24,110 nucleotides of DNA from a virus: the IMG/VR virus record IMGVR_UViG_3300030329_000479, positions 1 through 24,110 of that record, one strand, 5' to 3'. The translations under genes were made by a program, and so were the position numbers. This document shows, piece by piece, positions 13,501 to 22,440 of the stretch (positions are counted from its first letter, which is position 1; every line of letters starts with the position of its first letter). The notes beneath the pieces were generated by a model. It worked only from the letters and a program-made list of their open reading frames with translations, did not search any database and was not told the DNA's origin.

Positions 13501-13684
13501 CGCCAATAGCTTTGGCATTTTTATCATATTGAGCAGCTGCAAATTTTCCCGCTTTAGTATTTTTAGCGGTATCTTTTTCTAACTCTCGGTTTTGTTTTCT
13601 TAACTTTTTTAACTCTTCCTTTAATTTAGTTACTTTCTCAATATTTTGTATCTCAACCTGAAATGCTATTTTTTTATCTGCCAT
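10553..13684 (-). CDS. tail tape measure protein
   Basis: This 1043-residue protein sets the tail length and is threaded through the tail tube. The N-terminal 75 residues form a lysine-rich coiled coil. Residues of about 120-385 match the TP901-type tape measure core (ELGRTTFFTAQQVAELQLNYSKLGF, AAVRGFGLDASETGRVVDVMA, AGIEASIAGTSLRNILLKMQDP). Hydrophobic stretches follow (about 415-510), then long coiled coils rich in Lys and Glu (about 530-760), a Thr/Ala heptapeptide repeat at about 832-881, a hydrophobic segment (WPLNIIAIIATLGILGKIL) and Gly-rich GGxV motifs with GGEAVINKRST near the C-terminus. At about 0.15 nm per residue, the usual rule, the tail would be roughly 150 nm long. Confidence 0.93.
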   Translation of the reverse strand: MADKKIAFQVEIQNIEKVTKLKEELKKLRKQNRELEKDTAKNTKAGKFAAAQYDKNAKAIGDKSKKLRDLNKAIKTNTADTGKATKSNNSMAKQFLKASAAIGIVVGAFRAVNRIVSSVVSVFTEFEFTMAKVLAVSGATTNEFNALSESAQELGRTTFFTAQQVAELQLNYSKLGFSAAEILDAQEATLALATATGSDLARSATVAGAAVRGFGLDASETGRVVDVMAVSFSSSAMDIEKWQTSMTKVAPIAKAAGFSIEDTAAIMSKLTDAGIEASIAGTSLRNILLKMQDPASDLSQAFGGTIHSLDELVPAMKKFVEEGGDMASIMEVVDLRQAAAFEQMITSADATLELRDKLKDARGEAKRMADIIGNTLQGSFLKFSSALQGLSISIMKDFAAGLQNGLEKLAKFLNALAENSKVITTTIGVVAKLVKWLGIYKVTIMAIPAVQAAVNTGIIAFRGAAAAATTATMTLSGALATLKLALQRLLGATGIGLLVVAATELASRWLLAKDSTDDYVEANEKVLEQAERLQAINDHTDKLMRTRLGQSKKAAQDNIDMLQKEKTMTLSILHSSKQGLNELTKEEEEAHRKRIKRLNFRIKLEKKNLDEIIDKEEKQKELEKDLIYIQEQKLAKAREIVTTDEASLKAKNKKIKAIEDEISRLQSLGVEEEKIEDIDQKKIQKQKDYIAVMKGVLDGSKSLIDAEKELRDKVIERLDAELKAMPITEENLHKRIELEAKLIELKTKNIKKTENAIDKELKATRKLIREYSSLGGALQTIAGDSDELNGIRQAGEAITRAAAVAEALLTLRTTAQALAKGELNLATLLGTQATQADTAATVTNTTVTAADTAATTVDTVATTADTAATGVNTAVTTTNMAVEASSIPVKVASGAASQAKLPWPLNIIAIIATLGILGKILGVFEKGGVIDEKFARGGMVHGKSHAQGGEKFAVGGRVVELEGGEAVINKRSTAMYKDQLSAINQAGGGRKFADGGLLNMPKFTTARFGNTNQGTGAQKVYVVESDISSTQNSVSVIQAGATI
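11043..11189. repeat. 21-bp repeats encoding Thr/Ala heptads in tape measure
   Basis: About seven imperfect 21-bp units, each read on the plus strand as variants of GCTGTATCTGCTG..GTTGC, encode heptads of the form TADTAAT, AADTAAT, TVDTVAT and GVNTAVT. The unit is a whole number of codons, so unit gain or loss would change tape length without breaking the frame. Confidence 0.75.
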
Positions 13685-13688
13685 GTCT

Positions 13689-14213
13689 TTATGCTATATT
13701 TATTTTAACTACTTTTTCTTTTTTCTTTAGTTCTAAAAAATCTATTATCTGATTATTTATATCATCTTCTATTTTTTTTAATCTTTCCTTTTTAATCTTT
13801 TCAATTACTATATCAATAAAAAAGTATCTCCTAGGAGCAACCATCTCTCCACCTCTTGTTAGGTATTTTTTTTCTAAATTGTGTTTTACTTTTTGTACAA
13901 ATCTATTAAGAGCGTGTTCGCTAGTGAATGATATCTCTCCTCTATCTTGCTTATCCAATGCCCAATCTGATATTGCCTGAAAGGAAGCTCTTACTCCCCC
14001 TGAATTACCGTCATTAACCAACCACATATAAGGAGTATCATTCATAACACTCAAAACAATAGTATTAGTAGTTTCATTTATAGTTGTATAAAAGCTTTTA
14101 GCTAGCCTTCCTGAAGCCATGTGCTTTTGAAACTCTAACTCATCTTTAAGCATTTTTATATAAATAATGCCTTCTTTTTTTAAGCTTTCTTTTATGATAT
14201 TAAATTTACTCAT
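13689..14213 (-). CDS. probable tail completion protein (gp10-like)
   Basis: The 174-residue product has a helical N-terminus, GRLAKSFYTTINETTN followed by beta strands (TIVLSVMNDTPYMWLVNDG), a helix (SFQAISDWALDKQ) and a basic C-terminal half with PRRYFFIDIVIEKIKKERLKKIEDD. This order (GxLxxSF, a beta hairpin, YxxxxxxG, then an arm with a charged helix) resembles HK97 gp10-like neck or tail completion proteins. It lies directly upstream of the tape measure gene. The assignment is by pattern and position only. Confidence 0.6.
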   Translation of the reverse strand: MSKFNIIKESLKKEGIIYIKMLKDELEFQKHMASGRLAKSFYTTINETTNTIVLSVMNDTPYMWLVNDGNSGGVRASFQAISDWALDKQDRGEISFTSEHALNRFVQKVKHNLEKKYLTRGGEMVAPRRYFFIDIVIEKIKKERLKKIEDDINNQIIDFLELKKKEKVVKINIA

Positions 14214-14219
14214 ATTAAT

Positions 14220-15002
14220 CTATTCCGTATCATTTGAAAAATCAGAGTCTGACTGCTTTATATTCTGTCTATTTGGCTGACTAAGAACATTAGTGTATCT
14301 ATTCATTCTGCTTGTTGCTATTGAAGGTAAAATAAAATCAGATGTTGTGATGGTTTGACCATCAATAGTTTCAAAAGTCATCTCAAAATTTATTCTAAAA
14401 TTACAAGGGACGGACTCTGCTCCCGTTTCACACCTAATTGTAGCCATAATACCTTCATTTTGGTTTACTAAATAGCTTGAATCTCCCACCCTAGAATCTG
14501 TAGAGCCGTCAATAGCTTGAGTATAAGCGTTAGCCTTCCCCATTAAATCTCCTATTTCTTGCTGAAAAAGTAATTTTACAGCTGTGTTTGCAGTACCATC
14601 TACAGTTACAGGCTTGCTCCATATACTTATTACTATTGTAAATGACTCTTCAACACCTGAACAGCCAGCCGTATTAAGATATCCATAAACTCGTTTCAGG
14701 TAGCAATCTGCGGGAGCTATCATTTGTGCAGATTTTGGAATCCAACTATTATTATATGAAGTTCCATCTACTAATGTGGTTCCAGCACTAAGCGTAAACT
14801 GAGGGCGATGATTGTAATTTGACATATAATCTTGACTTACATTTTTGCCACTAGCGAAAGCCATTTCAACATTTTTAGATATCCAATCTTTTGTGTCTGT
14901 AACTAAAGTAAAAGTATTGGGGGTTTCTAACCCTGCAATAGCGGGAAGTCCTGTTGATTTTACAGCTTTACCATTTATTCTTCTATTTCCTATTATTGTC
15001 AT
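14220..15002 (-). CDS. minor tail protein, possible receptor-binding protein
   Basis: This 260-residue protein has a short basic N-terminus, then beta-rich sequence with a central domain (about 85-225) containing WIPKSAQMIAPADCYLKRVYGYLN and FTIVISIWSKP strands, similar in layout to the appendage domain of the protein at 4106-4615 (a DxxLxxVxxx strand followed by a strand with IxIxKxG). The C-terminus is polar and Asn/Ser-rich. It follows the large baseplate-like gene by ten bases. Position and all-beta composition suggest a tail-tip or receptor-binding role; I recognise no enzyme motif. Confidence 0.65.
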   Translation of the reverse strand: MTIIGNRRINGKAVKSTGLPAIAGLETPNTFTLVTDTKDWISKNVEMAFASGKNVSQDYMSNYNHRPQFTLSAGTTLVDGTSYNNSWIPKSAQMIAPADCYLKRVYGYLNTAGCSGVEESFTIVISIWSKPVTVDGTANTAVKLLFQQEIGDLMGKANAYTQAIDGSTDSRVGDSSYLVNQNEGIMATIRCETGAESVPCNFRINFEMTFETIDGQTITTSDFILPSIATSRMNRYTNVLSQPNRQNIKQSDSDFSNDTE

Positions 15003-15012
15003 ATTTTTATTA

Positions 15013-18000
15013 TTAAAAACCTAGGTTCGGATTAGAAGGCTCTTCGCCAGGCCCCCATGTTGTTGTAGTATTTCCTCCACCTATAGATGTTGTATTTATC
15101 CATACAGGAGTCTGTGGTAATCCCGCACCTTTTGCAGGGTTGTATTGATGAAGCTCAACTAGAGTAGTGTTACCTTCAGCTGGCATCCAATCTGAGACTT
15201 TAATTAATTTATAATATATTCCGTCAATGTAAACTAATTTAGAGAAATCTAAAGCCGCAATATCTTTAACAGTTAAATCCACATAACACCTTCTCATTTT
15301 GGGCTGTTGTATTAATCCGTCTATCATTGGCTTGTAATACCTGTGATACAGACCCTCTCCTGTTTGTTCAGTCCCATAATATTGAGATGTTTGCCATGGA
15401 GCGCCTGGGATTAATGTTCCGTCTTGATAATAATCTTGACAAACATAATTTCCATAGCTCAATCCAAATCTATTTGTGTATTCCTGCCTATTAATAAAAG
15501 TACATTGAGGAACAAAAGCATGATACCAATTAAATCCGAAAGGCTTATAAGGAGGATTGGCTCCGTACCAAGGCGCAGGAGGGAATCCTGTGGAGTAATG
15601 ACTATCTGTCCAATCAGACCAAGATATATAAGCGCTATAATTCTTCTTTACATTCATTGTTCCTTCCCACCATTGCGCTTTGAAATTTCTATATATATTT
15701 TCGTTTATATATCTATCTACTGTATTTGCAGCCTCTTGAGTTCCTAAATCAAGCTTAGTGTAATAAAGAAGTCTAGGTAAAAAGTCATAGCCTTTTTCTA
15801 TTTGACCGTCAAAATACTCCCATAAAGCAGCGGCATAAAAATTCTGAGTTCCTGTGACATTAAAAGTATCCACATAGTTTTCGTAAGTTCCAGCAAAAAA
15901 CGGATTCTCAAAAATTGTTTCTCCCGTTGGGTATCCATCACTTAAATCTTCCCAATACGGATAGAAGTCGTTGATATTTTCAAAATGATTTACCCCCATA
16001 TACTTAGACATAACATCTTTATCATCACTTTTATACTTAAATATTAATCTTCTTGTAAAGTTAGACTGTATCCATTCATCTCTAATTTCTTTTGACCTAT
16101 CTAACTTTCCTGTCCAATCAATAGCATTTTTTGGAGGTAGATAAAAATCAGTATAAGGCTCTATTGTTACTGTCCTCCTTCTAGTGTCTGTTTGAAACTG
16201 CAAATTAAAACAATGAGATATCCCTTTCAAAAAGTCTAACTGTTTGTAGTCTTGTGGTATTAAGTCTGTTAAATTGTAATTCTGTTGATATTCCAATCTT
16301 GAAGGGTTTAACATTTCTATATTTATTGTAGCATCAGCATTACCCAATGGGAAAGATAAAACATCAGGAGAAGCGCATACTAAATACATGTATACATTTG
16401 AGAGATATGTTGTGTTTCCTTGAACAGGAGAAGCGCCTTTTAATTTCATTTCAATCCTCCACAACAATCTTATTTTGTCTCCTTCGTTGAAATATCCTTC
16501 GTAAGCAAAATCTTCCATATCATCCCCTTGCGCACTATTAGCTGAGGGAAAAGGAAAGAAGGGAGCAGAATTCCCCTTAGCAATACTTACAGTATAATCT
16601 CCTACATTATAATCTAAAGTCTGCCACCCTGAATGTCCAACAGTTTGACATTGAATACCTAATCCTGCTGCAAAAAAGGCTTGACTGCTGTTTTGACCTG
16701 TTCCACCAAACGCTGTAATTCCCCCAATGTAATAACTAAAATTACTAGCTTCAAACCTGTAATACCCAGCTGTTCCAATAGTAAAGTATGTGTAGTTTGA
16801 AGCATCTGTGGTTGTAATATTACTCTCTTGAAAATTATTAAACAATACATGAGACCCTAATGGCCCTATAGCGGCTGTCTGCCTAGAAGCAAATTTTTCT
16901 GCTGGATTAGGAATGGTAGTCCAAGTAAAATTTTGAGTAAAACTCCAAGTTCGCAAAATAGGAGTTAAATAATCGGTAAGATTTATTTTAAGAAAATTAC
17001 TTTGATTGAGATTATTCTGATATCTTTCAGATGAATTTGAATACTCACAGTTTGGAAGCGCAAATAACAACCTTTTAAAATTATCACTTTCTATAAAATT
17101 TGAAGAGATACTAAACCCTATATCTTCAAACATTTGTTTAATTATTTTGTAAACCCACATCATAGGTCTCCAATCTACCACAGGCTCAGGCGTTCCATAT
17201 GTTGTTGTTCCCGCAGCGCCATAACACCCATTTTGACTTGTGCTGTAGCCCGTACCATTCGTAGCCCAATCATACTCCCAATATTGCCTTAATAATTGAA
17301 AAGTGTTAGACACTCCTGTTTCATTTGTAGGGCCATAAGTAGCTACAGGATAAATAACGGGAGATGTGTTTGTTGAGGTTGTTCCATCATATTTTGTTAT
17401 GGTTGCTGCGTTATCCGCGTTCCAAGTTTCAGTTATAGCTTTGGCGGTTAGTGGTAAATTTGTAGAGTTTGGTATAACCATTTCGTGCAAGTATTTATTT
17501 TCAAAAAGACTTGCCCATCCCACATTATCTCCGTAGAAAACACAAGAATAAGCTATTGCCGAATTATTAACTCTTATAACATCTTGAATTTGAATTAAAC
17601 CATATATTGAGTAAAGATTTCCAAAAGATATCCTGCATGGTATTTTGAATTTCAGCTCCGCTCCTAAATTAGTAGAATTAGGAATATTCATATTTTTAAG
17701 CACTTTATTGTTATGTGCTGTAGCTGGTATTTCAAATGTTTTACTATATGAACCCATTCTGCTTTCAATATCGCTTGTATCGTTTATAGCGAAAGTCATA
17801 GCGAAGGAAAAATCTTCAGGGTTTGGTGCTTCTAATCTTCCAATGACTAGGCTGTCATCCACACCTAGACGCTTAAGAGTAATTTTTGTTATCCTTAATC
17901 TTGTTCCTGAAGAAGCTCCGAACCATATTTTATCATAAACATTACCCCCCTTAATAAAATCTACATCTATCGTCCTATATCCGTTGCCTGTTGTTCCCGC

Positions 18001-18369
18001 ACTATTTGCGGTAACTATCGTATTACTCAGAATAGTAACATTTGAGCCTGTTGAACTTGCGCCAACAATAAAAAAATTACCCACTCTATTGTAGTCTGTA
18101 AACTCAACGCTTACCCTATAATTACACCCTTGACAAGTGTCTATGCTTTGAGAGAAATAACTAGCTACTGTTAAGTCATATTTACGAATAGTGTTATTCC
18201 AATAATTCCATACAGCCGTACCTCCAGCTGTTTGGGTTGTTAAATCCCAATCACTCGCACTTCCTGTAAATCCCGTATTTAAGAGTATATTTCCTCCTAT
18301 TGCAACTCCATTAGGAATGGTTCCCCCATAGTTTCTATCTTGAAGTAATTCTATTTGAATGTTTTTCAT
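15013..18369 (-). CDS. large tail/baseplate protein with inserted CBM-like module
   Basis: This 1118-residue protein resembles large tail hub or baseplate proteins of Bacteroidota phages. The core seems to resume at about 175 (LVIGRLEAPNPEDFSFAMTF...DIESRMGSYSKTFEIPATAHNNKVL), a segment that normally lies near the N-terminus of such proteins. Between MKNIQIELLQDRNYGG and this core is a module of about 140 residues (26-168) starting GNILLNTGFTGSASDWDLT, which looks like a carbohydrate-binding module of the CBM4/9 kind. The C-terminus has the strand pattern VDLTVKDIAALDFSKLVYIDGIYYKLIKVSDW, again typical of hub proteins, followed by a Gly/Thr/Asn tail. It lies in a run of tail genes with spacings of only a few bases. 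Confidence 0.75.
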   Translation of the reverse strand: MKNIQIELLQDRNYGGTIPNGVAIGGNILLNTGFTGSASDWDLTTQTAGGTAVWNYWNNTIRKYDLTVASYFSQSIDTCQGCNYRVSVEFTDYNRVGNFFIVGASSTGSNVTILSNTIVTANSAGTTGNGYRTIDVDFIKGGNVYDKIWFGASSGTRLRITKITLKRLGVDDSLVIGRLEAPNPEDFSFAMTFAINDTSDIESRMGSYSKTFEIPATAHNNKVLKNMNIPNSTNLGAELKFKIPCRISFGNLYSIYGLIQIQDVIRVNNSAIAYSCVFYGDNVGWASLFENKYLHEMVIPNSTNLPLTAKAITETWNADNAATITKYDGTTSTNTSPVIYPVATYGPTNETGVSNTFQLLRQYWEYDWATNGTGYSTSQNGCYGAAGTTTYGTPEPVVDWRPMMWVYKIIKQMFEDIGFSISSNFIESDNFKRLLFALPNCEYSNSSERYQNNLNQSNFLKINLTDYLTPILRTWSFTQNFTWTTIPNPAEKFASRQTAAIGPLGSHVLFNNFQESNITTTDASNYTYFTIGTAGYYRFEASNFSYYIGGITAFGGTGQNSSQAFFAAGLGIQCQTVGHSGWQTLDYNVGDYTVSIAKGNSAPFFPFPSANSAQGDDMEDFAYEGYFNEGDKIRLLWRIEMKLKGASPVQGNTTYLSNVYMYLVCASPDVLSFPLGNADATINIEMLNPSRLEYQQNYNLTDLIPQDYKQLDFLKGISHCFNLQFQTDTRRRTVTIEPYTDFYLPPKNAIDWTGKLDRSKEIRDEWIQSNFTRRLIFKYKSDDKDVMSKYMGVNHFENINDFYPYWEDLSDGYPTGETIFENPFFAGTYENYVDTFNVTGTQNFYAAALWEYFDGQIEKGYDFLPRLLYYTKLDLGTQEAANTVDRYINENIYRNFKAQWWEGTMNVKKNYSAYISWSDWTDSHYSTGFPPAPWYGANPPYKPFGFNWYHAFVPQCTFINRQEYTNRFGLSYGNYVCQDYYQDGTLIPGAPWQTSQYYGTEQTGEGLYHRYYKPMIDGLIQQPKMRRCYVDLTVKDIAALDFSKLVYIDGIYYKLIKVSDWMPAEGNTTLVELHQYNPAKGAGLPQTPVWINTTSIGGGNTTTTWGPGEEPSNPNLGF

Positions 18370-18372
18370 ATG

Positions 18373-20523
18373 TTAGGTAGTTTGAGTTTTAACAGGATGT
18401 GAGTGTATATAGTCAAAATTTATAGAAACCGCTCCTGTCTCATCTTCTGTTATTACATCTGAATTCGTTATCACTACAGGAACATAAACAAAATTATTAG
18501 GAGTCCTTCCATCCATATTTGCACCTTTTTCTATGTCTGATAAGCTTTTATATGCAATTTTATAAAAAGCATTTTCTCTTTGTAAAGATTTTTGTTGATT
18601 TACCTCTATCCATACATTTGGAGATGTAGCAATCTCTCTTACCCATTCAGCAACATCAGGAGCTAAAAGCTCTGTACTTGCACTACCTACTCTATCTACT
18701 GTTGACCTTAAAACCTCTCTACCTCCTCTATGGTTATCTTGACCTCTTATTGTGTCTGATTTGTATGGAGTGTTAGGAGAGGTCGTTATGGCATTTTTTT
18801 GAGGGTAAGGATTATTTCCTTGAGACATACCAATACCAAAATTAGTAGGATTTCCTTGATTTTTTAATATAACATCTTTTTCTATTGTAAATCCTTTAGT
18901 TCTTGGCCCCTTACAGGTATAGCTATCAATACCTCCAGCCGTATTTAACCAATAAAACCTTACATAAGGAGATTCGCTTGACCACCAAGAAAGAGCCTTC
19001 CCTCCTATATGCTTAGCATTAGTAGTGGCATCGGAGCGTAATTCTGTATAATACATACCTCCCCATCTTTCTGTTGATTGTTTAGCATGTGTCCTGCTCA
19101 TATCTACCCTGTACCATCTTGCTTCAGAAATATTCTTTATAGTCCCCTGAACATTCGGAGGGCCCACTTGACCATCCTCACAACTAACTATTCTAGTCCT
19201 AGTTCTATAATAAGAGACTTCGTCATTTATAAATAAAGCATCGGGCCCTCTTGTGGTTCCAACTGTGTCTATTTGATGCCTAGTGTAAAGAGTACCCCCT
19301 TTCTCCCATATAGCTTGAATCGTTGAATCTTCCCATATAGCGTTAGCGTTAATAAAAGGAATGGAAACATTTTGAACACATACTCGGTCTTGGCCTCTCT
19401 CGTAAACCTCTGTTTGTCCATTTACTTGTGTTTTTGGCTTCAGATTACTTACCCAATCAAACAATCTACAGCTTCTAAGTTCGGAGCCATCCTTATCATA
19501 TGCAGTTACCTCCATATAAGTATTAGCTGTTAAATCAGAAGTGTTTCCTGACCCATACGCAACCCCCTCAGGATTGGAAGAGGCAGTGTGCCAAATATTA
19601 TTATTATTAATACGGTTTTGTATCCATTGTAAATATTCCCCTGTCTCGCCAGGCCTTACATCTTTATAGCGTCTAGAGCCAGGCCCATACCCCCAAGAAT
19701 GGTTAAAAGCATAATTAGGCGCTCTGCTTTGCATTATTCTAGCATAGGTAGATGACGATGACCATCCACCATGAACGAAGGCAGAGTACCACCCATTTCC
19801 ATCTACTTCATTTCCATCTCTATCTAATATACTGTTAATAACCGCAATCTGACGCATTGATGTTTTTGTAGAACCTGACGCTGTAGCTTCCTGTATAAGA
19901 CCATCTCCATCTAAAATCTCTGTTCTTGCTTTTACTCTAACCCACCTGTAAGCTCCATTTTGGGATTGAATGAAATCCGCCTGCCAAACAGGTACAGCTA
20001 CATTATCTTGAGGAACAGGAGTGCCATTGAGTCCTCCCCACTTCCAATTAGTCCAAGTTCCCTTTCCTAAAGGCACTAAACTGTAGCTGATTTCATCTTT
20101 CATTATTTCACTTATATCTATAGTGAATCTATGACCTGTAGCTACCATCGTTCCACCCCCTCCATCTGCATTAGGGCCGTCAATTAAATTTCTCATATCT
20201 CTTGACTTTCGTATAGACGCTGTTAAGGCCCACTCTGTAGTGAAAGGGCTTAAATCTTTATCATTACTTGTGTATATATCAAATATAACATTTACAACAT
20301 CTCCTTTTTGTGTGGTTGAATTGTAATTGCTAGCTAAAGGCTCTGTGCCTTCATTTACCGTTGTCCCATTTGTCCATAAAACTGTGTACTCTATAGGCTC
20401 GTTAGCACTAACCCATTGTTGAAATCCATAAGACCATTGTCTTTTTTTATTTAAAGATGTGGAGCTTGTAGAACCTGCTGGCTCTATACTAAATTCCAAA
20501 CTTCCATTTATCCCGTATGCCAT
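18373..20523 (-). CDS. large minor tail protein of unknown family
   Basis: The 716-residue protein is rich in Trp, Tyr, Asn, Ser and Gly, mostly beta in appearance, with no signal peptide, membrane segment or enzyme motif I can identify. The C-terminus (about 625-700) has a helical stretch with APDVAEWVREIATSPNVWIEV and strands ending NFVYVPVVITNSDVITED, which looks like an interaction domain. It starts three bases after the LamG protein gene stop and ends three bases before the next start, in the middle of the tail block. A distal tail or baseplate component is the likeliest role. Confidence 0.75.
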   Translation of the reverse strand: MAYGINGSLEFSIEPAGSTSSTSLNKKRQWSYGFQQWVSANEPIEYTVLWTNGTTVNEGTEPLASNYNSTTQKGDVVNVIFDIYTSNDKDLSPFTTEWALTASIRKSRDMRNLIDGPNADGGGGTMVATGHRFTIDISEIMKDEISYSLVPLGKGTWTNWKWGGLNGTPVPQDNVAVPVWQADFIQSQNGAYRWVRVKARTEILDGDGLIQEATASGSTKTSMRQIAVINSILDRDGNEVDGNGWYSAFVHGGWSSSSTYARIMQSRAPNYAFNHSWGYGPGSRRYKDVRPGETGEYLQWIQNRINNNNIWHTASSNPEGVAYGSGNTSDLTANTYMEVTAYDKDGSELRSCRLFDWVSNLKPKTQVNGQTEVYERGQDRVCVQNVSIPFINANAIWEDSTIQAIWEKGGTLYTRHQIDTVGTTRGPDALFINDEVSYYRTRTRIVSCEDGQVGPPNVQGTIKNISEARWYRVDMSRTHAKQSTERWGGMYYTELRSDATTNAKHIGGKALSWWSSESPYVRFYWLNTAGGIDSYTCKGPRTKGFTIEKDVILKNQGNPTNFGIGMSQGNNPYPQKNAITTSPNTPYKSDTIRGQDNHRGGREVLRSTVDRVGSASTELLAPDVAEWVREIATSPNVWIEVNQQKSLQRENAFYKIAYKSLSDIEKGANMDGRTPNNFVYVPVVITNSDVITEDETGAVSINFDYIHSHPVKTQTT

Positions 20524-20526
20524 ATC

Positions 20527-22434
20527 TTAATATATTTTGTATTTTTTATTCAAATAATCTTTAACTGCTGATAATTCAGATGAGTTTAACGCTCTATTGT
20601 AAACTATAACTTCTTGTATATTCCCATCTAAAAATCCCAACTGAGTCCCATCTCCAATAACAAAAGAAGCATTATTATATGTTTGAGTGTTATCATAATT
20701 GCTCATTACTGCTTCCATTATAGTAGAATCATTATATTGTAACTTTAAGTTAGATGTAGAGGAGTCTAAGTGCATAGTTGCAATGTGATAATTAGAAGTA
20801 TCTCCATCCCAAACAAATCTTGCGTGCCACTCCCCTGAAGCTTGTGCAGAATCAGCAACCTTACAATACAACCTGCTTGAAGAACTTCCTAATCGTATGT
20901 GAGAATTACCTGACTCATAAGAAAAATAAGACGACTGTTCAGAAGTTGGCGCCCATGCCCTTATATCAGAAGCATCCATATTTGTCATAGTTGCGTCATT
21001 AGGACTCGTAGACGCTAAACTTAAATCAGGTATAGTTGGGAATGTTGCTCCATCTCCCATTCTCCACCAACCTATTGAATCGTTTTTCACGCTAGAAGTA
21101 TTTATATCCGCAGGATTACCACTATTATAAATTTCTGTTACCTCTGCTTGAGATAATTCTTTATTAAACATACTAACTTCATCTAACGAACCATAATATG
21201 CGTTTCCATTTCCATTTCCTAGCTCTAAATCAGCCGCTGTTTCTGCCATTCCAATATAATTGGTTGTTTGTTGGCTGTCCTGACTTTCTACTCCATCAAT
21301 ATATATCTTTAATCCTGTCGCAGAATTACTTCCGTCATAAGTGAAAACATAATTATGCCACTCGCCAGGCTCTGATACGCTAGAAACTGTTGCTCTAGTT
21401 TGAAGCTGACCTCCCACGCAGAATAACCTTACATAAACATACCCATTAGAAGATAAACTATAAAAAGAGTATTCTTTATTAGCTGCCGCATCATTTTTGT
21501 CTACCCATCCTCTAGCTGTTTGAGTAGGGTCAATATTTGACCATACAGAACAACTAAAAGCGCTATCATTACCTGCTCCATCTGTAAATGAGTATATGTT
21601 ATTTCCTCCTGCATCTTGCGGATTACCAATAGTTACAACTTCAGGAGCAGCTTGATAGTGCATGGAATAGGTATTTGTAAATGCTGGCGTTACAGGATTA
21701 GCCTGCGCTACAGTTAATATAGTAAAATCTGTAGTTATAGGGCAGTTAGAACTAGAGGTCATCTTATCTGTCGTTCCATCAAAATTTACTCTTGCCTTGT
21801 CAGAAGCTCCGTCATAAGCATATCTTAAAGGTTGGTCTGCTGAAGTGGATTGAGCGACACTATTAGAATTTCCTGATTGGTCAGCCCAAGCTGATACTTT
21901 TTTGGTAGGGGTGCTGAAAGTTAATCCACTATCTGCCCTTAACCAAACTGCTAAATTAGGTATCTGATTAGGAGAAGTAGATTGAGGTCTAAAACACTTA
22001 CTAAACACTCTCCATGTAAATGTCATTTTAAGCTGTATTAGTTGGTCATTAGCTACTTCTTTGTTTCTTTCTATAGTAACACTCTCATCTTCAAGATAAG
22101 CTGTTATAGGAGCTGTGTCTTGATAGTATTTTAAAAAATCATCTAACCATTCTGTTGCTAAATCTTGCAGGTTAGTCCATTTTTGCTGTATCGTTTCATT
22201 TGCTTGTTGCGTTCTATTGTAAAGGTCAGAAAAATACACCTCAAAAGTGTAATTCTCCCAACCATTATTCAGTCCTACTTCAGGGAAAACAGATGTAGGC
22301 GGCGTAACCAACAATGAAGGGTATTGAGTGTTGTGATTATCATTAAATTCCTCTGTATATCCAAAAAACTTATCCCCAAAAGTCCATTTGTCTTTCATTA
22401 CAGTTACTATATCATTAAGTTTTATTATCGCCAT
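20527..22434 (-). CDS. tail-completion-like domain fused to nested LamG lectin modules
   Basis: The first 150 or so of 635 residues resemble tail terminator-type proteins: YPSLLVTPPTSVFPE, WENYTFEVYFSDL and a helix WTNLQDLATEWLDDFLKYYQD. From about 157 a lectin-like fold starts with QIPNLAVWLRADSG and SAWADQSGN (181-189). Its expected last strand and helix, GNIQEVIVYNRALNSSELSAVKDYLNKKY, appear only at 604-632. In between lies another LamG-type module (about 300-490) with WHNYVFTYDGS, LKIYIDGVE, the ending SLDEVSMFNKELSQAEVTEIYNSG (416-439) and GWWRMGDG. The layout suggests one jelly-roll inserted in another. Such modules bind glycans and could give the tail extra attachment to host polysaccharides. 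Confidence 0.8.
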   Translation of the reverse strand: MAIIKLNDIVTVMKDKWTFGDKFFGYTEEFNDNHNTQYPSLLVTPPTSVFPEVGLNNGWENYTFEVYFSDLYNRTQQANETIQQKWTNLQDLATEWLDDFLKYYQDTAPITAYLEDESVTIERNKEVANDQLIQLKMTFTWRVFSKCFRPQSTSPNQIPNLAVWLRADSGLTFSTPTKKVSAWADQSGNSNSVAQSTSADQPLRYAYDGASDKARVNFDGTTDKMTSSSNCPITTDFTILTVAQANPVTPAFTNTYSMHYQAAPEVVTIGNPQDAGGNNIYSFTDGAGNDSAFSCSVWSNIDPTQTARGWVDKNDAAANKEYSFYSLSSNGYVYVRLFCVGGQLQTRATVSSVSEPGEWHNYVFTYDGSNSATGLKIYIDGVESQDSQQTTNYIGMAETAADLELGNGNGNAYYGSLDEVSMFNKELSQAEVTEIYNSGNPADINTSSVKNDSIGWWRMGDGATFPTIPDLSLASTSPNDATMTNMDASDIRAWAPTSEQSSYFSYESGNSHIRLGSSSSRLYCKVADSAQASGEWHARFVWDGDTSNYHIATMHLDSSTSNLKLQYNDSTIMEAVMSNYDNTQTYNNASFVIGDGTQLGFLDGNIQEVIVYNRALNSSELSAVKDYLNKKYKIY

Positions 22435-22440
22435 ATTATA

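Noticed and set aside
12351-13532. Several plus-strand open frames opposite the tape measure gene
   Set aside because: They mirror the Ala-rich coding frame on the other strand and show low-complexity Ala/Ser/Val content. The tape measure reading is strongly supported.
15424-15747. 107-residue plus-strand frame
   Set aside because: It is opposite the well-supported 1118-residue tail gene and has an Ile/Ser/Arg-rich, non-protein-like composition.
16659-16850. 63-residue minus-strand frame
   Set aside because: It lies inside the 1118-residue tail gene in another frame, with no conserved features.
14220-22434. Possible diversity-generating retroelement acting on the tail proteins
   Set aside because: No reverse transcriptase and no paired template/variable repeats were seen in the window.
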